Notes under the pieces: generated by a model | Told to the model about the DNA's origin: nothing | Seen by the model: the letters and a program-made list of their open reading frames with translations, nothing else | Database searches by the model: none | In this document: piece by piece, positions 23,085-39,155 of the stretch | How the letters are laid out: each line of letters begins with the position of its first letter | Numbering within the stretch: position 1 is the first letter of the stretch | Assembly: GCF_000346465.2 (NCBI RefSeq) | Contig: NC_034012.1 | Span: forward strand, 19,061,517 to 19,125,516 | DNA: 64,000 nt | Reading direction: 5' to 3' | DNA from: Prunus persica | Taxonomy: Eukaryota; Streptophyta; Magnoliopsida; Rosales; Rosaceae | Position numbers and translations under genes: made by a program

Positions 23085-23148
23085 CTCAACCAATAACACA
23101 ATGATACGTGGAAAAGTTATTTCACGTGTCATTGCGTTATTGGTTGAG
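23085..23148. repeat. 26-bp inverted repeat with 12-bp loop
   Basis: CTCAACCAATAACACAATGA at 23085 pairs with the reverse complement of 23123-23148 with two mismatches. The compact palindrome is probably a small foldback MITE remnant. Confidence 0.75.
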
Positions 23149-23279
23149 ATATATCTTTCCCTTTCAATTTTTGTAAACATATATACCAAATGTTATGCTC
23201 AAATATATATTAATTGTTAGACATTGTTACCTTAAAAAAAAAAATGTATTGCAAAATACAAGTTTGATCATATGATTAA

Positions 23280-25454
<2,175 letters not shown>

Positions 25455-25841
25455 ATAAGTTGTTTTGTCAATCGATTTGGTGTGCTTGTGTTTCTAACCA
25501 CTGTAACTTTGTTAAGTGGCTCTTTGGTTTTATTTTCATGTTTTTGGACCCTTTTTGGGATTGCATATGTTAAGTGGTGCACTTTGTCATACAAAAGATA
25601 TTCATCAATAATAAGGGCTAGTTTGGGATTGTTGTCATTTTTAAAAAAAGATGTTTTTGTTGTGTTTTGGAAATAATGAGCTGTAAAGTAGTTCCATGCT
25701 TGTTAAAACAATATTTTTAAAGTGTTGTTAGTATAAACAGCTATGTCAAAACCGTTTGGTAAATTTTGATATAAAACTAGTAACTGTTGATAATGACTAA
25801 AACATACATGATATGTCGAAAGTGTTACGTGGTAACTATGT

Positions 25842-26020
25842 GGTGGTGGTGGTGGTGGTATAGGTGGAGGTTGAGTTGGTGGTGGTGGTGAAGGTGGTGG
25901 GTGGTGGGGGAAGTGATGTTAGTGCATGTGGTGGTGGTTTGTAGTGGTTGTGGTGGTATAGGTGGAGGTGGAAGTAGAGGTGGAGTTGGTGGTAGAGGTG
26001 ATGGGTGGTGGTAGTGGTAA
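25842..26020. repeat. GGT/GGA-rich degenerate trinucleotide tract
   Basis: The tract is G-rich on the plus strand with GGTGGT, GGTGGA and GTGGTA blocks, interrupted several times. The shorter copy-A version is at 10762-10835, where an adjacent ~390-bp deletion ends at a similar GAGG-GTG sequence. Confidence 0.8.
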
Positions 26021-29000
26021 ATGTCAAATCGAGGTACGAGTGATCAAATAAGTGTACAATAAAAGTTCTTGGGAATTAGATTGATAACAGTGTTTTACGA
26101 ATCATATTTAACAAGAAAATCGAGACATATTTTCACATTTATTGAGCCATATGGGTCACATAGGATAATCAAGTCGGCAATAAAGCTTGGGTGGTATGAC
26201 ATCCTCTATAGGCCTAGAAGTGTGATATAAAGGCACAAGGTTTGGCAAATTCTGTAGTTGAATTACCACATCGACTTACAGAGGTGTGATACGGGCATCA
26301 ACTTAAATACCAATTTAATGATACCAACTTATGTGGCACATGACATAACAATTTATGTCATATGCCACATCATTTTTTTTATTAATTAAGTTTTAACCAT
26401 TTTTTTGTCAGAATTAACTTAATTATTTAGTTTTAAATAAATAAATTCTGCTCCACGCCTCCCTTCCTTCTCGGATCTACTACCATGGCCTCCTTCCTCC
26501 CCAACTTGTATGCCCTTATTATTACGCACATTGAATTTGGCTTTCGGGGTGTGACATATTTTTACCAATCCCATGAAGCTTTTCTTATCTTTGAATGCTT
26601 GAGTGCTAACCATTGTGTGTTTCCCTTGCTTTAGGAAGATTGCCTCACTCAGCAAGAATGCATGGTGAGGTGTTTGTGAATGGTGCAAAATCGGTACATG
26701 TACATGGCCACGACACCGATATATAAATGAGAAGAGAATTCCTTGGTCAGTATCAATATTGCGAAACTGTTGCAGCATTGAAGGGTTGTGTGAACTCCTC
26801 GATTTCAAGCGAAGTCGAATATTGCTTGATGTGGAAGATGGCTCAAACTAATAAAAATGAGGAAAACGGATCATACCAACAAAAATATGGCAGATGGCCA
26901 GAATCAATATAACCGTGGTCAGATTTGGGAAGTGAGGCCATGGCAGATTCGGAGAGGGAGGGAGGCCATGGCAGATCTATAAAGGAATGGAGAAACAGAT
27001 CATACCTCTTCCCTTCTCCTCATACCAGAATTCATCATACACACCCAATCGATTTTGAAATATTACATAAAAGTTGTGATGGTCCTGGAACTGCAGATTA
27101 AGAACGCTTTTTATATGCTTCCCACGAGCATTCAGACAAACCCTTAGAGGGCGAGTGACATCATAACCTTCTCAACTTACCAAAGGAAGACCTCCTTCCG
27201 AAGTGGTAACCACTTGCTGATGCTCCCAACTACAGAACCTAGTTTCCATGAACACGTGTCACCTCCACAATAGTTTGCACAAAGTCCCACATCGAAATTT
27301 TGTGCAAAACTCCCATTTTCAAGGAACAGTGCCCAAAGAAAAAGGAGTAAATACTTTTCACCTTTACTGTTACTCTGCCAAAATTACCACATATACTCGC
27401 TGACTTAAGCAATGGAGAGCCTTCGGCAGGTACCACACCGGTGTCCGAAGCTTGACGATCCCTTCTTCCTTGTTTCCTTTTGCAAGATCCCTCCATACCG
27501 AAGGTCCACAACCTTCTCCCCTGCTGAAGATTTAACCCTCATTTATCTAAGTTAACCCTCTGAAAAAAAGCATCAACACACACAACACTCATTATCTTTC
27601 AGCAATCTGATTATCTTACACTAGTTAATTTATGGGTTGTTTGATAACCATTTCAATTTTAATTTTTAGTTTTCATTTTAATTTTTTGTGAAAACTGAAA
27701 ACATGTTTGGTATTAGATTTCGTTTTCAAATTAAAAAAAAGTGAAATCTAGTTTTCAAATTTTAAAAAAGTGAAATCTAGTTTTCAAAATCACCTTTATT
27801 TTTTAAAACAACTTGGAAGTGTTTTATGTTTTTTTTTTTTTTTTTTTTTTTTGGCACTATTGTTTGTTGGAGTGTTAGTTGACTTTCCTTGCACACCAAG
27901 GTTTCCCATATTAACTCATGCATAGATTGGGATTGATTTCCTACTCTAAATAGTATTAGAAGTTATTACTTACCTTACTTGGCCTTCAAGGAATATTGTA
28001 TTATAAATATGGCCTTCTACAAGGAGAAGAATACACAGAAAATTCTCACCACAATTACTCTTTCATAATTTTAGCATTATTTCATTCATAAGTTTCACAT
28101 CACCACACATGAAATGCACTCCAGTTACCAAAAGTCGGTATTTGGGACCTCCCAACTTGGACTTGGTCGCTCAATTCGTGCTTTTGGCCACAATCCCAAT
28201 CCAAACCTTGTCAACTCCATGTCCAAAGGTCACTAAAAAATAATCATAATTTTAAAAAATTCATCAAAAAATATTACGAATTTTTTGTCATTCCTGCTTT
28301 AACTTTACCTTTTGTTTTCAAATGTTGACCCGACCCAACCCAACTCTCAATGCCCGAAGGGTTCTATCGTGTAGTTAAGAGTTGGGTTTTCCAAGGTGGG
28401 TCTATATTGATTCGCACAGCTTTGCGGTATATCTGTGGGTAAGATACTGATCTCAAAGTAGTAAAGGCTGAACTAAAAGGCTAAATGGGAAAAGGAATAC
28501 TTTCTTTTCTCTTCCTCAAGAAACATACATCCTCACCACAAGAGAGGGAGAGTTGCTTGGTATTTTGTTAAATAAAATAAAATAATTAATAATTGAAAAT
28601 CGAAAATGTTTGAAAAGGATATTGGGAATAAAGAGAGAAGATGCGGGTGTGCGTAAAATAACAATAAAAGAAAATCATATCTTTAAAATAACAATAAAAG
28701 AAAATCAAATAAAAAATCAACAAAAAAAAAAAGAAAAATTAAGTTTTAGGGAGTAGAAATCGGGATGGAGGGGGGAGACAGAGTTTTTTTTAAAAATTTT
28801 ATTCATATTTTAATCAATTTTGATATTGTTGAGGCCCAAAAAAGTTACGGGAAACCCAAAGACATTTAAAGCCCAATATAACATATAATGTCAGTCATGT
28901 GTTAATCCAAGCTGTAATTTGGATTTAATTCATTAAATAAATATAGAAATAGTGTACATGTCATGTCAAACTAATAATACATTTTTCCCATGCCAATCAC

Positions 29001-30069
29001 CTATCAAGCTCACATGAACCCAAGTCATGTGGTTTACGGGGCTTGCACGAGGGATTGTGGTGTGGAAGGTTACGGAGGTCCACAAGGCCCACGGAAGCTC
29101 TTGGATAATGGAGACTTTGGGCTAGCTACTTGGGAGCACCAAAGTCCAAGCCCATTACTTAGAGTTCTCCAATGTTGGTGAGCAAATTGTACATTTTTCA
29201 AGCACTTCCCTTTACCCATAGGAAATAGTCATTTTCCAAATACCTAGCTTTACCGGTTGGAAATAAGCCTTTTCCAGCACTTCCTATTACCCACTGGAAA
29301 CAAGTAGTTTCCAGTGCTTCCTTTTACCAATAGGAAATAATCAATTTATGGTACCTAGCTTTACCTGCTAGAAAATAGCATGACCTAGTGCTCCTTTTTA
29401 ACCATTAGAAATAGGTTGGTTTCAGTACCTCCCTTTACCTATTGGAAATAAAGGAAAACTCTCACCCTCTATAAATTGGCATTCATGGCTCAAGCAAAAG
29501 GCACCAATTTTTTTTCAACCAACACTCCCTCACTCGGCTGCTGCAAGCATCCCAGCAGCCACTAACCCCCATAAAGCATCACCTAGCTCCAAGTTTTTCC
29601 TTCCTTCCAAGCTTTAAACATCATAGCCTTCAAACCTCAAGCTTTTCCTTCCATCCTCCTCCTCTTGAAACTCTTAGATCCCCATAGCCATAGCCACACA
29701 CAACAAATTATCAACACCAAACTCAAACATATCTAACACCAAGCCAAGCACATGCATTCTCATTTGCTAAACTTGTGGGTCTTTAGCTCCCACACTCCAA
29801 GCTTTCATGCCAAGCTCACATAATCTCATACCAACATCAGCAAGTCATCTTCAACTCTTCGTCGAGCTGCCGAAAACATCAACACAAAACACGCAGCTGC
29901 TAGAAGAAGAACAAAGTACTCTCCCAGGACTTGCTTCTCCCTCGGGATATTTTGGGCCTAGTTCTCGCTAGCTCAGACAAAGGGGCAACGAAGTCTTCAT
30001 TCATCACTCTATGGCAATCCAAGAATCAACAAAGCCCGAATGAGCCTTCGGACGAAAAAGACCCCAACA

Positions 30070-30092
30070 TAAATGGTGACTCTGCTGGGGAC
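30070..30092 (+). other. Primer-binding site of the LTR element
   Basis: Directly after the 5' LTR terminal CAACA the sequence reads TAAATGGTGACTCTGCTGGGGAC. The core GGTGACTCTGCTGGGGA resembles the tRNA-Arg-type sites used by Tat/Ogre-lineage Ty3 elements. The tRNA assignment is from memory and should be checked. Confidence 0.6.
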
Positions 30093-33000
30093 TAGGCTAT
30101 TACTCTTACAATGGCTTCTCCACATAAGATTTAAGTCACGTCGATGCAATATACCAAAGATAAGAGTGTTTTCTCCTTTGTTTCTTTTTTCTTAGCTCTG
30201 TAGAGCAACCCAAAAAAAAAAATGTTGGTAACATTATCTCTTTCTCTGTTTCTTAGATCTATGTTCTCAAGCTAAATGAAATTTTGTGAAATGACCCCTG
30301 GGGTTGAGGCAAATCAAGCATTCGTGCCACTGAGGTACCGGAGACACCAAAGCAAACTCCACAACCGTCCTCAAATTCAATTGACTTAGGGGCTTCATGC
30401 CAAGAAAATTTGATGCCAAAATCAAAGAAAAAGTTTTCAAACTTGAGAGAAACAGAGCATACAAAGTAGAGAAGAGAAATAAAAACTTGAGCAGAAGAAG
30501 GTTGAGCTCAACATCCATTCACAGCCTGGGGGCTTTAGCCAACATGCAAGCCGTTGACCACCATCGTCAACTATTGAGGCTAGCCCCGTCGTTCACCTTC
30601 CACCGTGAAACATCATCAGCAAATCTAGCCATCGCCGTAAGTCACCTTCGTAGCAGCCCTCACCTCTCTAGAGTTGTGCAAACACGATGAGAAAGGGAGA
30701 AGGAACACTTGCTCAATGCTCTCAGCCTCATCTCTGCGAATGGCTTCACCAAGATAAGATTTTGTTGTCTCATTAATCTCAATATATCATATATATTTGT
30801 TTACTGTTTTAATATATTCATAACATTTATGTTTCATTGAATTGTCTTAAGCATAGACAAAAGCACGTGGGTTGGTCTACCCAAGTCAAAAAGATTGATT
30901 GATTAGTTATTATTATACTCTGATGCATTATATGGTGCACCAGCTTGCATCATTTTCTTATTATTTATTGATCCACTACTATTATTTTACTTGTCACTTG
31001 CATTATTATATTGTATCATTATCTTGTTTAGTGTGTGAGTCAAATAAGTCACACCACCTTTTTGACTAACACATGCTATTCTATTAGCCTACTTATGGCT
31101 ATGGGTTATATTATTTATGTGGAGCATGTGATTATTTGCTCCATAAAGTTTGTAGAAGTTACACACTGTCAAAAACACATTATCACATATTTTGGTTATT
31201 ACTTTAACCAAGTCTTAATCATATATATCTTTTTTTTTTAAAGAGCTTCATCTTTGCAATCCAAGCTTAATTCATTTGCACTGTTAATCTGGATTAATAT
31301 ATCATTCAAATGGATTGATCCATCCTTCAAGTGGAGTAATCCATATTTAATATGTATTAATCTACCTTTTTAATTTTGCATCTCCAGCAAAATTTCTCAG
31401 GGCCTTATTCCATGCACTATTCACTTATCTTGTACTTCTTATCATTTCGTATTGATCCACCTTTGTGTTGATCAATCCATGTTACACATTGTAATGTAGA
31501 TGCCAACTATGCATGCTCAGGACTAGAACAATACATGCTCGGCATGCTTATGTCAACTATGTTAGTCATTTGCAAGCTACAATGCTTATATTATTTTTGT
31601 AATCATCGTATGCTTTGGTCATGCAGCATTATATCAGTCAAGTGTAAAGGACCCAACCTCCAAACAGCAAACAACTCATGCTCTTTCCAAGACTAGTGCC
31701 TCGGTCCTATGTCTACACAAGCAAGCTAAAACCAATATTAAAAAAAATATCCAAGGAGGCAATGCACACAGCTCCTAATATCTCCGAGAGCAGCTTTTCC
31801 ATACTCCCACAAGCTCCTTCAATACACTCTATATCAATACATTTGTTTGTGGGTCAACCCACATGGGCATGCAAAACATATTAGGCAAGCAAAACATATT
31901 AGGCAAGCAAAACCATGCCAAGTATTTTATTTACAGGCCTAGCATTTTAATCGAGCAAAATATCAAATAGATAACATGCCATAACATACCAGGCAAAATT
32001 GTCAAATCAACAAGCCATCACAATAGCAAGGGACCCCCTATTTTAGTTGTCTCCTACTTGGATAAAGAATCTGAGCTGTTGGACAAGATATTCATATCCA
32101 CCAACATGTGTGAAGACATAGAGGCTGTTTCTTTTATGCTCTCATGTACTGGATGTAGAGGAGCTGGTCTCAAGAGAAATCATGCCAAGAAGAAACAATC
32201 CATCTCCAAAACCATGCAACTCAAGATTTCACTTATTGCAATCACCATCAGCAGCAACTCCAAAACCACAAATGAGCTTAAAATCCATTATTACCAAAAC
32301 CACTATCCCAAGATCAAAAATCTCCTTGAAATTCCAATTATGTCACTATGACCTCCAAGTTTGCCACCACTTGCAAGAACTCAAGCTGTTGTAACCCAAC
32401 ACATTTGCTGCAGTGATCACATGCAAAGCTCAAGCTTCAATAGCCAAGCCCAAGCTTTTGGTTCCTAAAAACATGCTTACAACAGCTGCAACAAACAATA
32501 CCTAAGTCACCATAAGTGATATGCCCCAGCGCCTCAAGCACTTTCTATGCCCTGACAATTCTAATGACCAAGTTTAAGAGTCAAACCAAAAGGCCATTGT
32601 GATGTCTCAATTGCCACAATTCCATAATCAATCATCACCAAGCCTCAAGCCTTATTCAAGAAATCCAAGCACTATTCTTTACTCAAGAAGAAAAACATCT
32701 CAGTTCGTGGCAAATAGAAGGAAAATACTATGAAGGTACCGGAAGAACCTAAACACTGTCAAGATGAAGTTTCTTTTACCAAGCAATCAAAATTTTTGAA
32801 GTGATGTCAAGCTATCAAGAAAAAGAGTAAAGTCACTATGCAACACAACAACCAAAATATGCTTGCAGTAACCAAGATTCAAGCCAAGAAAGACGTGGAA
32901 GATAATGATGCGTTGTATGAAATGCTCCTGGAAGATAACACAAGCCCTATAGTCATGCTGCCAGAAGAGTGAACCATCATGCCACCAAATTTGAAAGAGG

Positions 33001-33369
33001 AGCCCTAGATCTGAGTACTGGAAGGCAGCGCAGTGGACTCCAAAACTAAGATCTAGTCCAAGTGACTTAAGGCCTCCACATTGCAATGCTTATTTGCCAA
33101 CACTTATACCGCTTTCAAGCTACTGCAGACACTATCATGCTCAAATCCTTAAGCATCTCCCATTATATTTTCATCTTCTAATCTACCAAAGCCCTCATGC
33201 TAGACCAAGCTATATCTTGATTCAACTCCACCCACTTGCTCTTTACAGCAGACCAGGCCCATCTGTAGCTGCTAGAACAAAAAAGCCCCAACATAAATGA
33301 CAAAACCCAAACACTAAAGCACATCCACCATGCTAAATAGCCCAAACGCTATATTAAACCACGACACTT

Positions 33370-33730
33370 TAGCCAATGCCCAGCATCCAAGCATACAAGC
33401 CAAAGCTTAGCGTACAAGCCAATACTAAGCATATAGGCCAATGCCAAGCGTACATGCCAAAGCTTAGCGTACAAGCCAATACTAAGCATACACGCCAATG
33501 CCAAGCGTACACGCCAATGCCAAGCATCCAAGCCAATACCAAGCGTACTAGCCAAAGCCAAGCATACAAGCCAATGCCAAGCATACAAGCCAATGCCACG
33601 CATATACGCCAATGCCAAGCATCCAAGCCAATACCAAGTATACAAGCCAAAGCCAAGCGTACAAGCCAATACCAAGCATATATAAGCCCAAGATCAAGCG
33701 TACATGCCAATACCAAGCATCCAAATCAAA
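33370..33730. repeat. 19-bp tandem array inside LTR element, copy B
   Basis: About 18 copies of the GCCAATRCCAAGCRTACAA unit end ~200 bp before the 3' LTR. Unit order and number differ from copy A (15533-15850), so the array has changed since the duplication. Confidence 0.9.
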
Positions 33731-36210
33731 TAGTAAGAATACATGTCAACATCAAGCATACATGCCAATACCAAATATACACATAAAAACCAAGCAAGCA
33801 AGCACGGATGTTTCATGCATATTGAAGAACCAGCCATGCCATGCCACTGCCAATTATTTTGGGCTGAAATTGATTATTGGGCCCATCTCGCTGCCACTTC
33901 ATAGCCCCAATAATCAAGGGGGCTAATGTTGAGGCCCAAAAAAGTTACGGGAAGCCCAAAGACATTCAAAGCCTAATATAACATATAATGTCAGTCATGC
34001 GTTAATCCAAGCTGTAATTTGGATTTAATTCATTAAATAAATATAGAAATAGTGTACATGCCATGCCAAACTAATAATACATTTTTCCCATACCAATCAC
34101 CTATCAAGCTCACATGAACCCAAGTTATGTGGTTTACGGGGCTTGCATGAGGGATTGTGGTGTGAAACGTTACGGAGGTCTACAAGGTCCACGGAAGCTC
34201 TTGGATAATGGAGACTTTGGGCTAGCTATTTGGGAGCACCAAAGTCCAAGCCCATTACTTAGAGTTCTCCAATGTGGGTGAGCAAATGAGACATTTTTTA
34301 AGCACTTCCTTTTACCCATAGGAAATAGTCATTTTTCAAATACCTAGCTTTACCCGTTGGAAACAAGCCTTTTCCAGCACTTCCTATTACCCACTGGAAA
34401 CAAGCAGTTTCCAGTGCTTCCTTTTACCAATAGGAAATAATCAGTTTATGGTACCTAGCTTTACCTGCTGGAAAATAGCATGCCCTAATGCTCCCTTTTA
34501 ACCATTAGAAATAGGTTGGTTCCAATACCTCCCTTTACCTATTGGAAATAAAGGAAAACCCTCACCCTCTATAAATTGGCACTCATAGCTCAAGCAAAAG
34601 GCACCAATTTTTCTTCAGCCAACACTTCCTCACTCGGCTGCTGCAAGCATCCTAGCAGCAATCAACCCTCATAAAGCATCACCTAGCTCCAAGCTTTTCC
34701 TTCCTTCCAAGCTTTAAACACCATAGCCTTCAAACCTCAAGCTTTTCCTTCGATCCTCCTTCTCTTGAAGCTCTTAAATCCCCATAGTCATAGCCACACA
34801 CAACAAATTATCAACACCAAACTCAAACATATCCAACACCAAGCCAAGCACATGCATTCTCATTTGCTAAACTTGTGGGTCTTTAGCTCTCACACTCCAA
34901 GCTCTCATGCCAAGCTCACATAATCTCATACCAACATCAGCAAGTCATCTTCAATTCTTCGTCGAGCTGCCGAAAACATCAAAACAAAACACGTAGCCAT
35001 GGAAGAAGAACAAAGTACTCTCCCAGGACTTGCTTCTCTCTCGGGATACTTTGGGCCTATTTCTCGCTAACTCAGACAAAGGGGCAACGAAGTCTTCATT
35101 CATCACTCTATGGCGATCTAAGAATCAACAAAGCCCGGATGAGCCTTCGGACAAAAAAGGCCCCAACAGATATAAAAATACCATTTATGCCCCTGCAGTT
35201 AACAGAAAAGTTAACAAAATTAACGGCAGGACCATTTGTCCTAACGAAACTGAAGTTGAAGAACTACGGGAACCATTTTGAAAATTAAGGTACTCAAATG
35301 CAAATCGGGTCTAAGTTCAGGAACTAATAAAACAATTAACCTTTGAGTTTATAATGCCTCGAGAGTATATAGGAAGAGGACACTCCAACTAGCAGCTATG
35401 GGTGTTTTTTTTTTTTTTTTTTTTTCCTCTAAAACCCCCAGTGCAAACATGGGATGTTCATTTATAAGGGAGTTGATTTCTCCACTCTCATTTTTTCCAC
35501 TTATATCTGGGTGTCTCACTTGTCATGTCAGTAAGGGTAAAATAGGAAAGGGAATGAACAAAAAAGAACCAAATTAATGAAAAATATTGAAAAAATAAAA
35601 GGGAGTGTAAATGGAGAAAACGGGAGTGGGGAAATCAGCTCCCATTTATAATACTAATGCTATATTGGGCATTAGATAATCAAGGGAGAAACAAATGTGT
35701 GGAACATGTATCTCATTGTTTTGCTATATATGGCCAATGGCAGTATTTCATGCGTAATAACATTTCCACTTGACTTAGCATACCATGATTGGTCGGAGCT
35801 AGCAAAAAAGTGTTATCCTGTTTAACACAGTCGGGGGCTATGTGGGCTTATTATAGTAGAGATATTGCGAAGAAATGTAAGAAACTGCAACTGAATTAAC
35901 ACTTTCTATAACCACCAAATGAAAATTATCAACTAAAATTTTACATATCGTGGGATAAGTTATTGTACAATAATTGGAGGCATGTACAAGGACCAGAATC
36001 CCATAAAATAGCCGAGAAACCTGCCACGAAAAAAAATAGTAAAATAAAATGGGTATAGCTAAACATCATGGCCTCCACATCCATGCGGTCCATTGAATCT
36101 GAAGCAAACTTCCAGCTTAAGGCATCCACTTGTTTCGGTTATGCAAGTGGATTAAGAATTGGATTGATTGTTGATGATGATATCACAACAAAAAAATTAG
36201 GCAGGTACCA

Positions 36211-39155
36211 TTATTCCAAGACTTCAGTTGGCCAAAGTCTCTTCCATGTGGAAATCTCTTCCTTGGTTCTAAGCTTCCTTATGCCCCCGTAAAACCCATC
36301 TGCCTCATTTCCCTCCTCTCGATGGTCTCTTCTGCTGATGTTTGTGCATCTCCACCGTGATCCATGCGTGTACTGGTTGAACTCCAGCACCACAGTGTCT
36401 GTTTAACAATCACAGATGATCACCGTGTTAATTTTTAATGCAATAGTTTCCAATCTAAGAGCTCAAGAAAAACTTTCCGTCTTGTATATTGCTCATTTCA
36501 TCCGAACTCAAAGCAGTGATAAAAATCTATAAAAGAAATATTTCAGGATCTGTAATTGTTTCTGTAAATCTATAATCAAACAATTTTCCAATTGCTGTGT
36601 TTAGCAAAACCAATTTAATGGGTTCTCCAAGCACTCCAAAATATTTGGTTTAGGAAACAAAATGAATTGAAACCCTGCGGAAACAAATAATTACAGTGCT
36701 ACTTTCTGTCATTCATAAAGTAGTTTGAAATTCTTATTATTAATATTATTATTATATGACTATATATGATGACCAACGTCGTCATTATCATGATTGATTA
36801 TCATATATAAATGTGAATGTCTGTTTGTGGTGAGAAGAGGACACAAATCTCTTACAATATTGCTTGGCTGGTGGGGTGTGATGGAGAGATTAAAAAAAAT
36901 TGGAAAGCCAAAGAAGGATGAGCATGGCAGCCCCACAAAGCATTAAGATTCCCAACTTTGCAAAAAACAGAGACTCCAGGGAAGATTGAGTTCTTTCATT
37001 GTGGTTGGCCATAAATATTCTTCCCAGACAAATTTATCACAATGTTGGTGGAAATTATAACATAATGACAATGATATGTCTCGGGGACAAATCAAACAGC
37101 ACAAAAACTGGTCCACCTATTAAAATATTGGGTATCAGAAAAGGGAGGAGGCGAAGACTAGTAGTGTCTATTCTGTGAAAGCTAACTTTGCATTCTTATT
37201 ATCCACAACTTAGAGATATCAATGGCTTCTTGCAAGAACCTCAATTCTTTATGAACTTTCTGCCCTAAAATGCTTTATCTAATTGCTGAGACAATGGTGA
37301 AAGAAAAAAAAAATTATTGTTGGAATCTTAGCATAATAATATTTTCCAGCCAAAATCAGTTGTTAGATTCTCCAACAGCAAAATCTCTTTTCGCAATCAC
37401 ATACTAGTCAATCCTACAGAGCATAAGATCCTACTTTGAGGGTTGGAAAGGAATGAATTCAACTCACCACTATTATGACAAAGGCAGTAATTTTCATGTC
37501 CATCACATGATTCTAGGTGACCCACAACACCATACCACCAACCTGCAATACATACAGAAAATCCTATCAAGCAATGGACAATGGGAAATTAATTAATTTC
37601 ACCTTTTATTTAAGTTTCTGCATATTAAACGAATCTAATGTCTTTCAATTAGGTTGAACAAGCAAATCGAACCAAAAGTCGTATCTGTATATAGTATCAG
37701 TTATATACTGTTCAAGTTCCAATTGCCAAGTATTAGATGCCACCAAGCAAAATTCAATAGACCTTCTATATACAAATTAGGTTGAACTGCCTTTATTTTA
37801 ATTTTTTTTTTTAAGGAAACGTTGGAAAAACATATTTGTAGACATTGCAGAAGCATTTAATCTTCAAGTTTCTTCCTAAAGTAACAAACCAAAAGGAACT
37901 CTAGATTACTTAAATGAGCAGTAATGGGATTTAGAATAATTTGAAAGGGAAGTTGGACGAATAACAAACCATAAGGAAATTCTTTGTTTCTTCTCCACTG
38001 TATCTCAATATGATCACCAGGCTGTAACTCATTCAAACAGTCAGACATATGAAGATCATGAGCGGGAGTCTCGATTGGTGGTGCTCTAAGCCTTTCCCAA
38101 GGCACACCGTTTTCAATTGCAACTGCTCGCCTTCCATGTGGTGGGTACCTGAACAGAAAACCCACCTCAAGTTAGATCATCCACATCGACTTACCATAAG
38201 CAATAAGAAACAGTCATAAATGCAAAATCCCAACAACATACATAAGCAATAAGAAACAGTTATAAACATAGAGGGAGACCAACTGTCCAACTACCTGGCT
38301 TGGAAGGTGTCAGTGCGAGGATCATAGCTAATTTCAGCATCATAGCATGACAACATAAATCCAACATGTCCATTCTGCAATACAAGAAAAAAAAAACATA
38401 TATAACATGTAATTTAGGGAACAGAACAGAATCAACAGTTTTTAATAAATATTGCAAACTCATAGATAGATTACCTCGCGGTTATATACTTGAGCTGGGA
38501 ACCAGAACCTGCCAGTCTCAAGAGCAAGGTACCAAGACATGACGGAATCAGCTGGCAAAGAACACCTCTGCTGGCTATGATCATCAACCCTGGATCTAAT
38601 CCATGAGAAAGGCCAACCAAGAGATAGAATTCTCATGAGACCCTTTTGCTTGCCCTGCTTGACATCAACCAAATCGGTTTTGGAAGCAATATGCCACTGC
38701 CACTCCCTGTAGGCAGCAGGGCCAATAACACTGCCCCATTTCTGTTTCATGTGCTTCTCCCAAAGGTGATCGCTCCTGCATCTCTCCCTCAAAGAAGTAC
38801 AAACCCCCGTCATTCGAAAAAGCGCGTCGGGAGGAAGCCTCTCGAGTATGCATTCCAAGACCAGTTCTGGCAAGTCCAACACAGACAGCTCTGATGTGTC
38901 TTCTTCTTCAACATTCTCAACTTTAGCAGAAAGAGACAGAGGCTTCCTCTTGAGGGACATTTTGGAAGGAAATGGAGAAAGAAAGAAAATTGAAAAGCTC
39001 TTCTTTGTCAACTTGGATATGGTAAAGAATGATAATTCTTTCCAAAACCAGGGGGACAACAAGCGCATCTCACAAGCCCATGGTGGGAGAGGCTTGAGAG
39101 GAAGAGTCTTGAAAAAGAGAAAGGAGAGGCAAGTAATGAACAAGTAAAGTAGCAT
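36211..39155 (-). CDS. F-box protein (At2g26850/At2g32560-like), five exons, 400 aa
   Basis: F-box proteins recruit targets to SCF ubiquitin ligases through SKP1. Exons on the minus strand: 38475-39155, 38295-38374, 37970-38148, 37468-37542 and 36211-36398; all junctions are GT/AG and phases agree, giving 400 residues. The N-terminus is hydrophobic ([15 protein letters not shown]), as in this subfamily. The F-box is at residues ~91-137 ([18 protein letters not shown]...SDHLWEKHM). The plant-specific C-terminal region follows: [76 protein letters not shown] and the closing [10 protein letters not shown]. The duplication breakpoint (37637) lies in intron 3, and exon 4 has an orphan twin at 17823. 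I see no lesion. Confidence 0.95.

Larger units (their letters stand above)
28827..35168 (+). mobile_element. LTR retrotransposon, copy B, complete but non-coding (6342 bp)
   Basis: The 5' LTR is 28827-30069 and the 3' LTR 33927-35168, each ~1242 bp, TGTTG...CAACA, flanked by GATAT (28822-28826 and 35169-35173). A primer-binding site follows the 5' LTR (30070-30092) and a purine tract (AAGGGGGCTAA) precedes the 3' LTR. The 3.86-kb interior has only short random frames and no gag-pol domain, as in large non-autonomous (LARD-type) elements that depend on a partner. The interior includes AT-rich sequence with repeated ATTAATC-ATCCA text near 31280-31500 and the 19-bp array at 33370-33730. Confidence 0.93.

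Noticed and set aside
30267..32394. Short open frames of 60-97 codons in the LTR element interior as possible gag
   Set aside because: None shows gag, zinc-knuckle, protease or polymerase motifs, and they are scattered in different frames.
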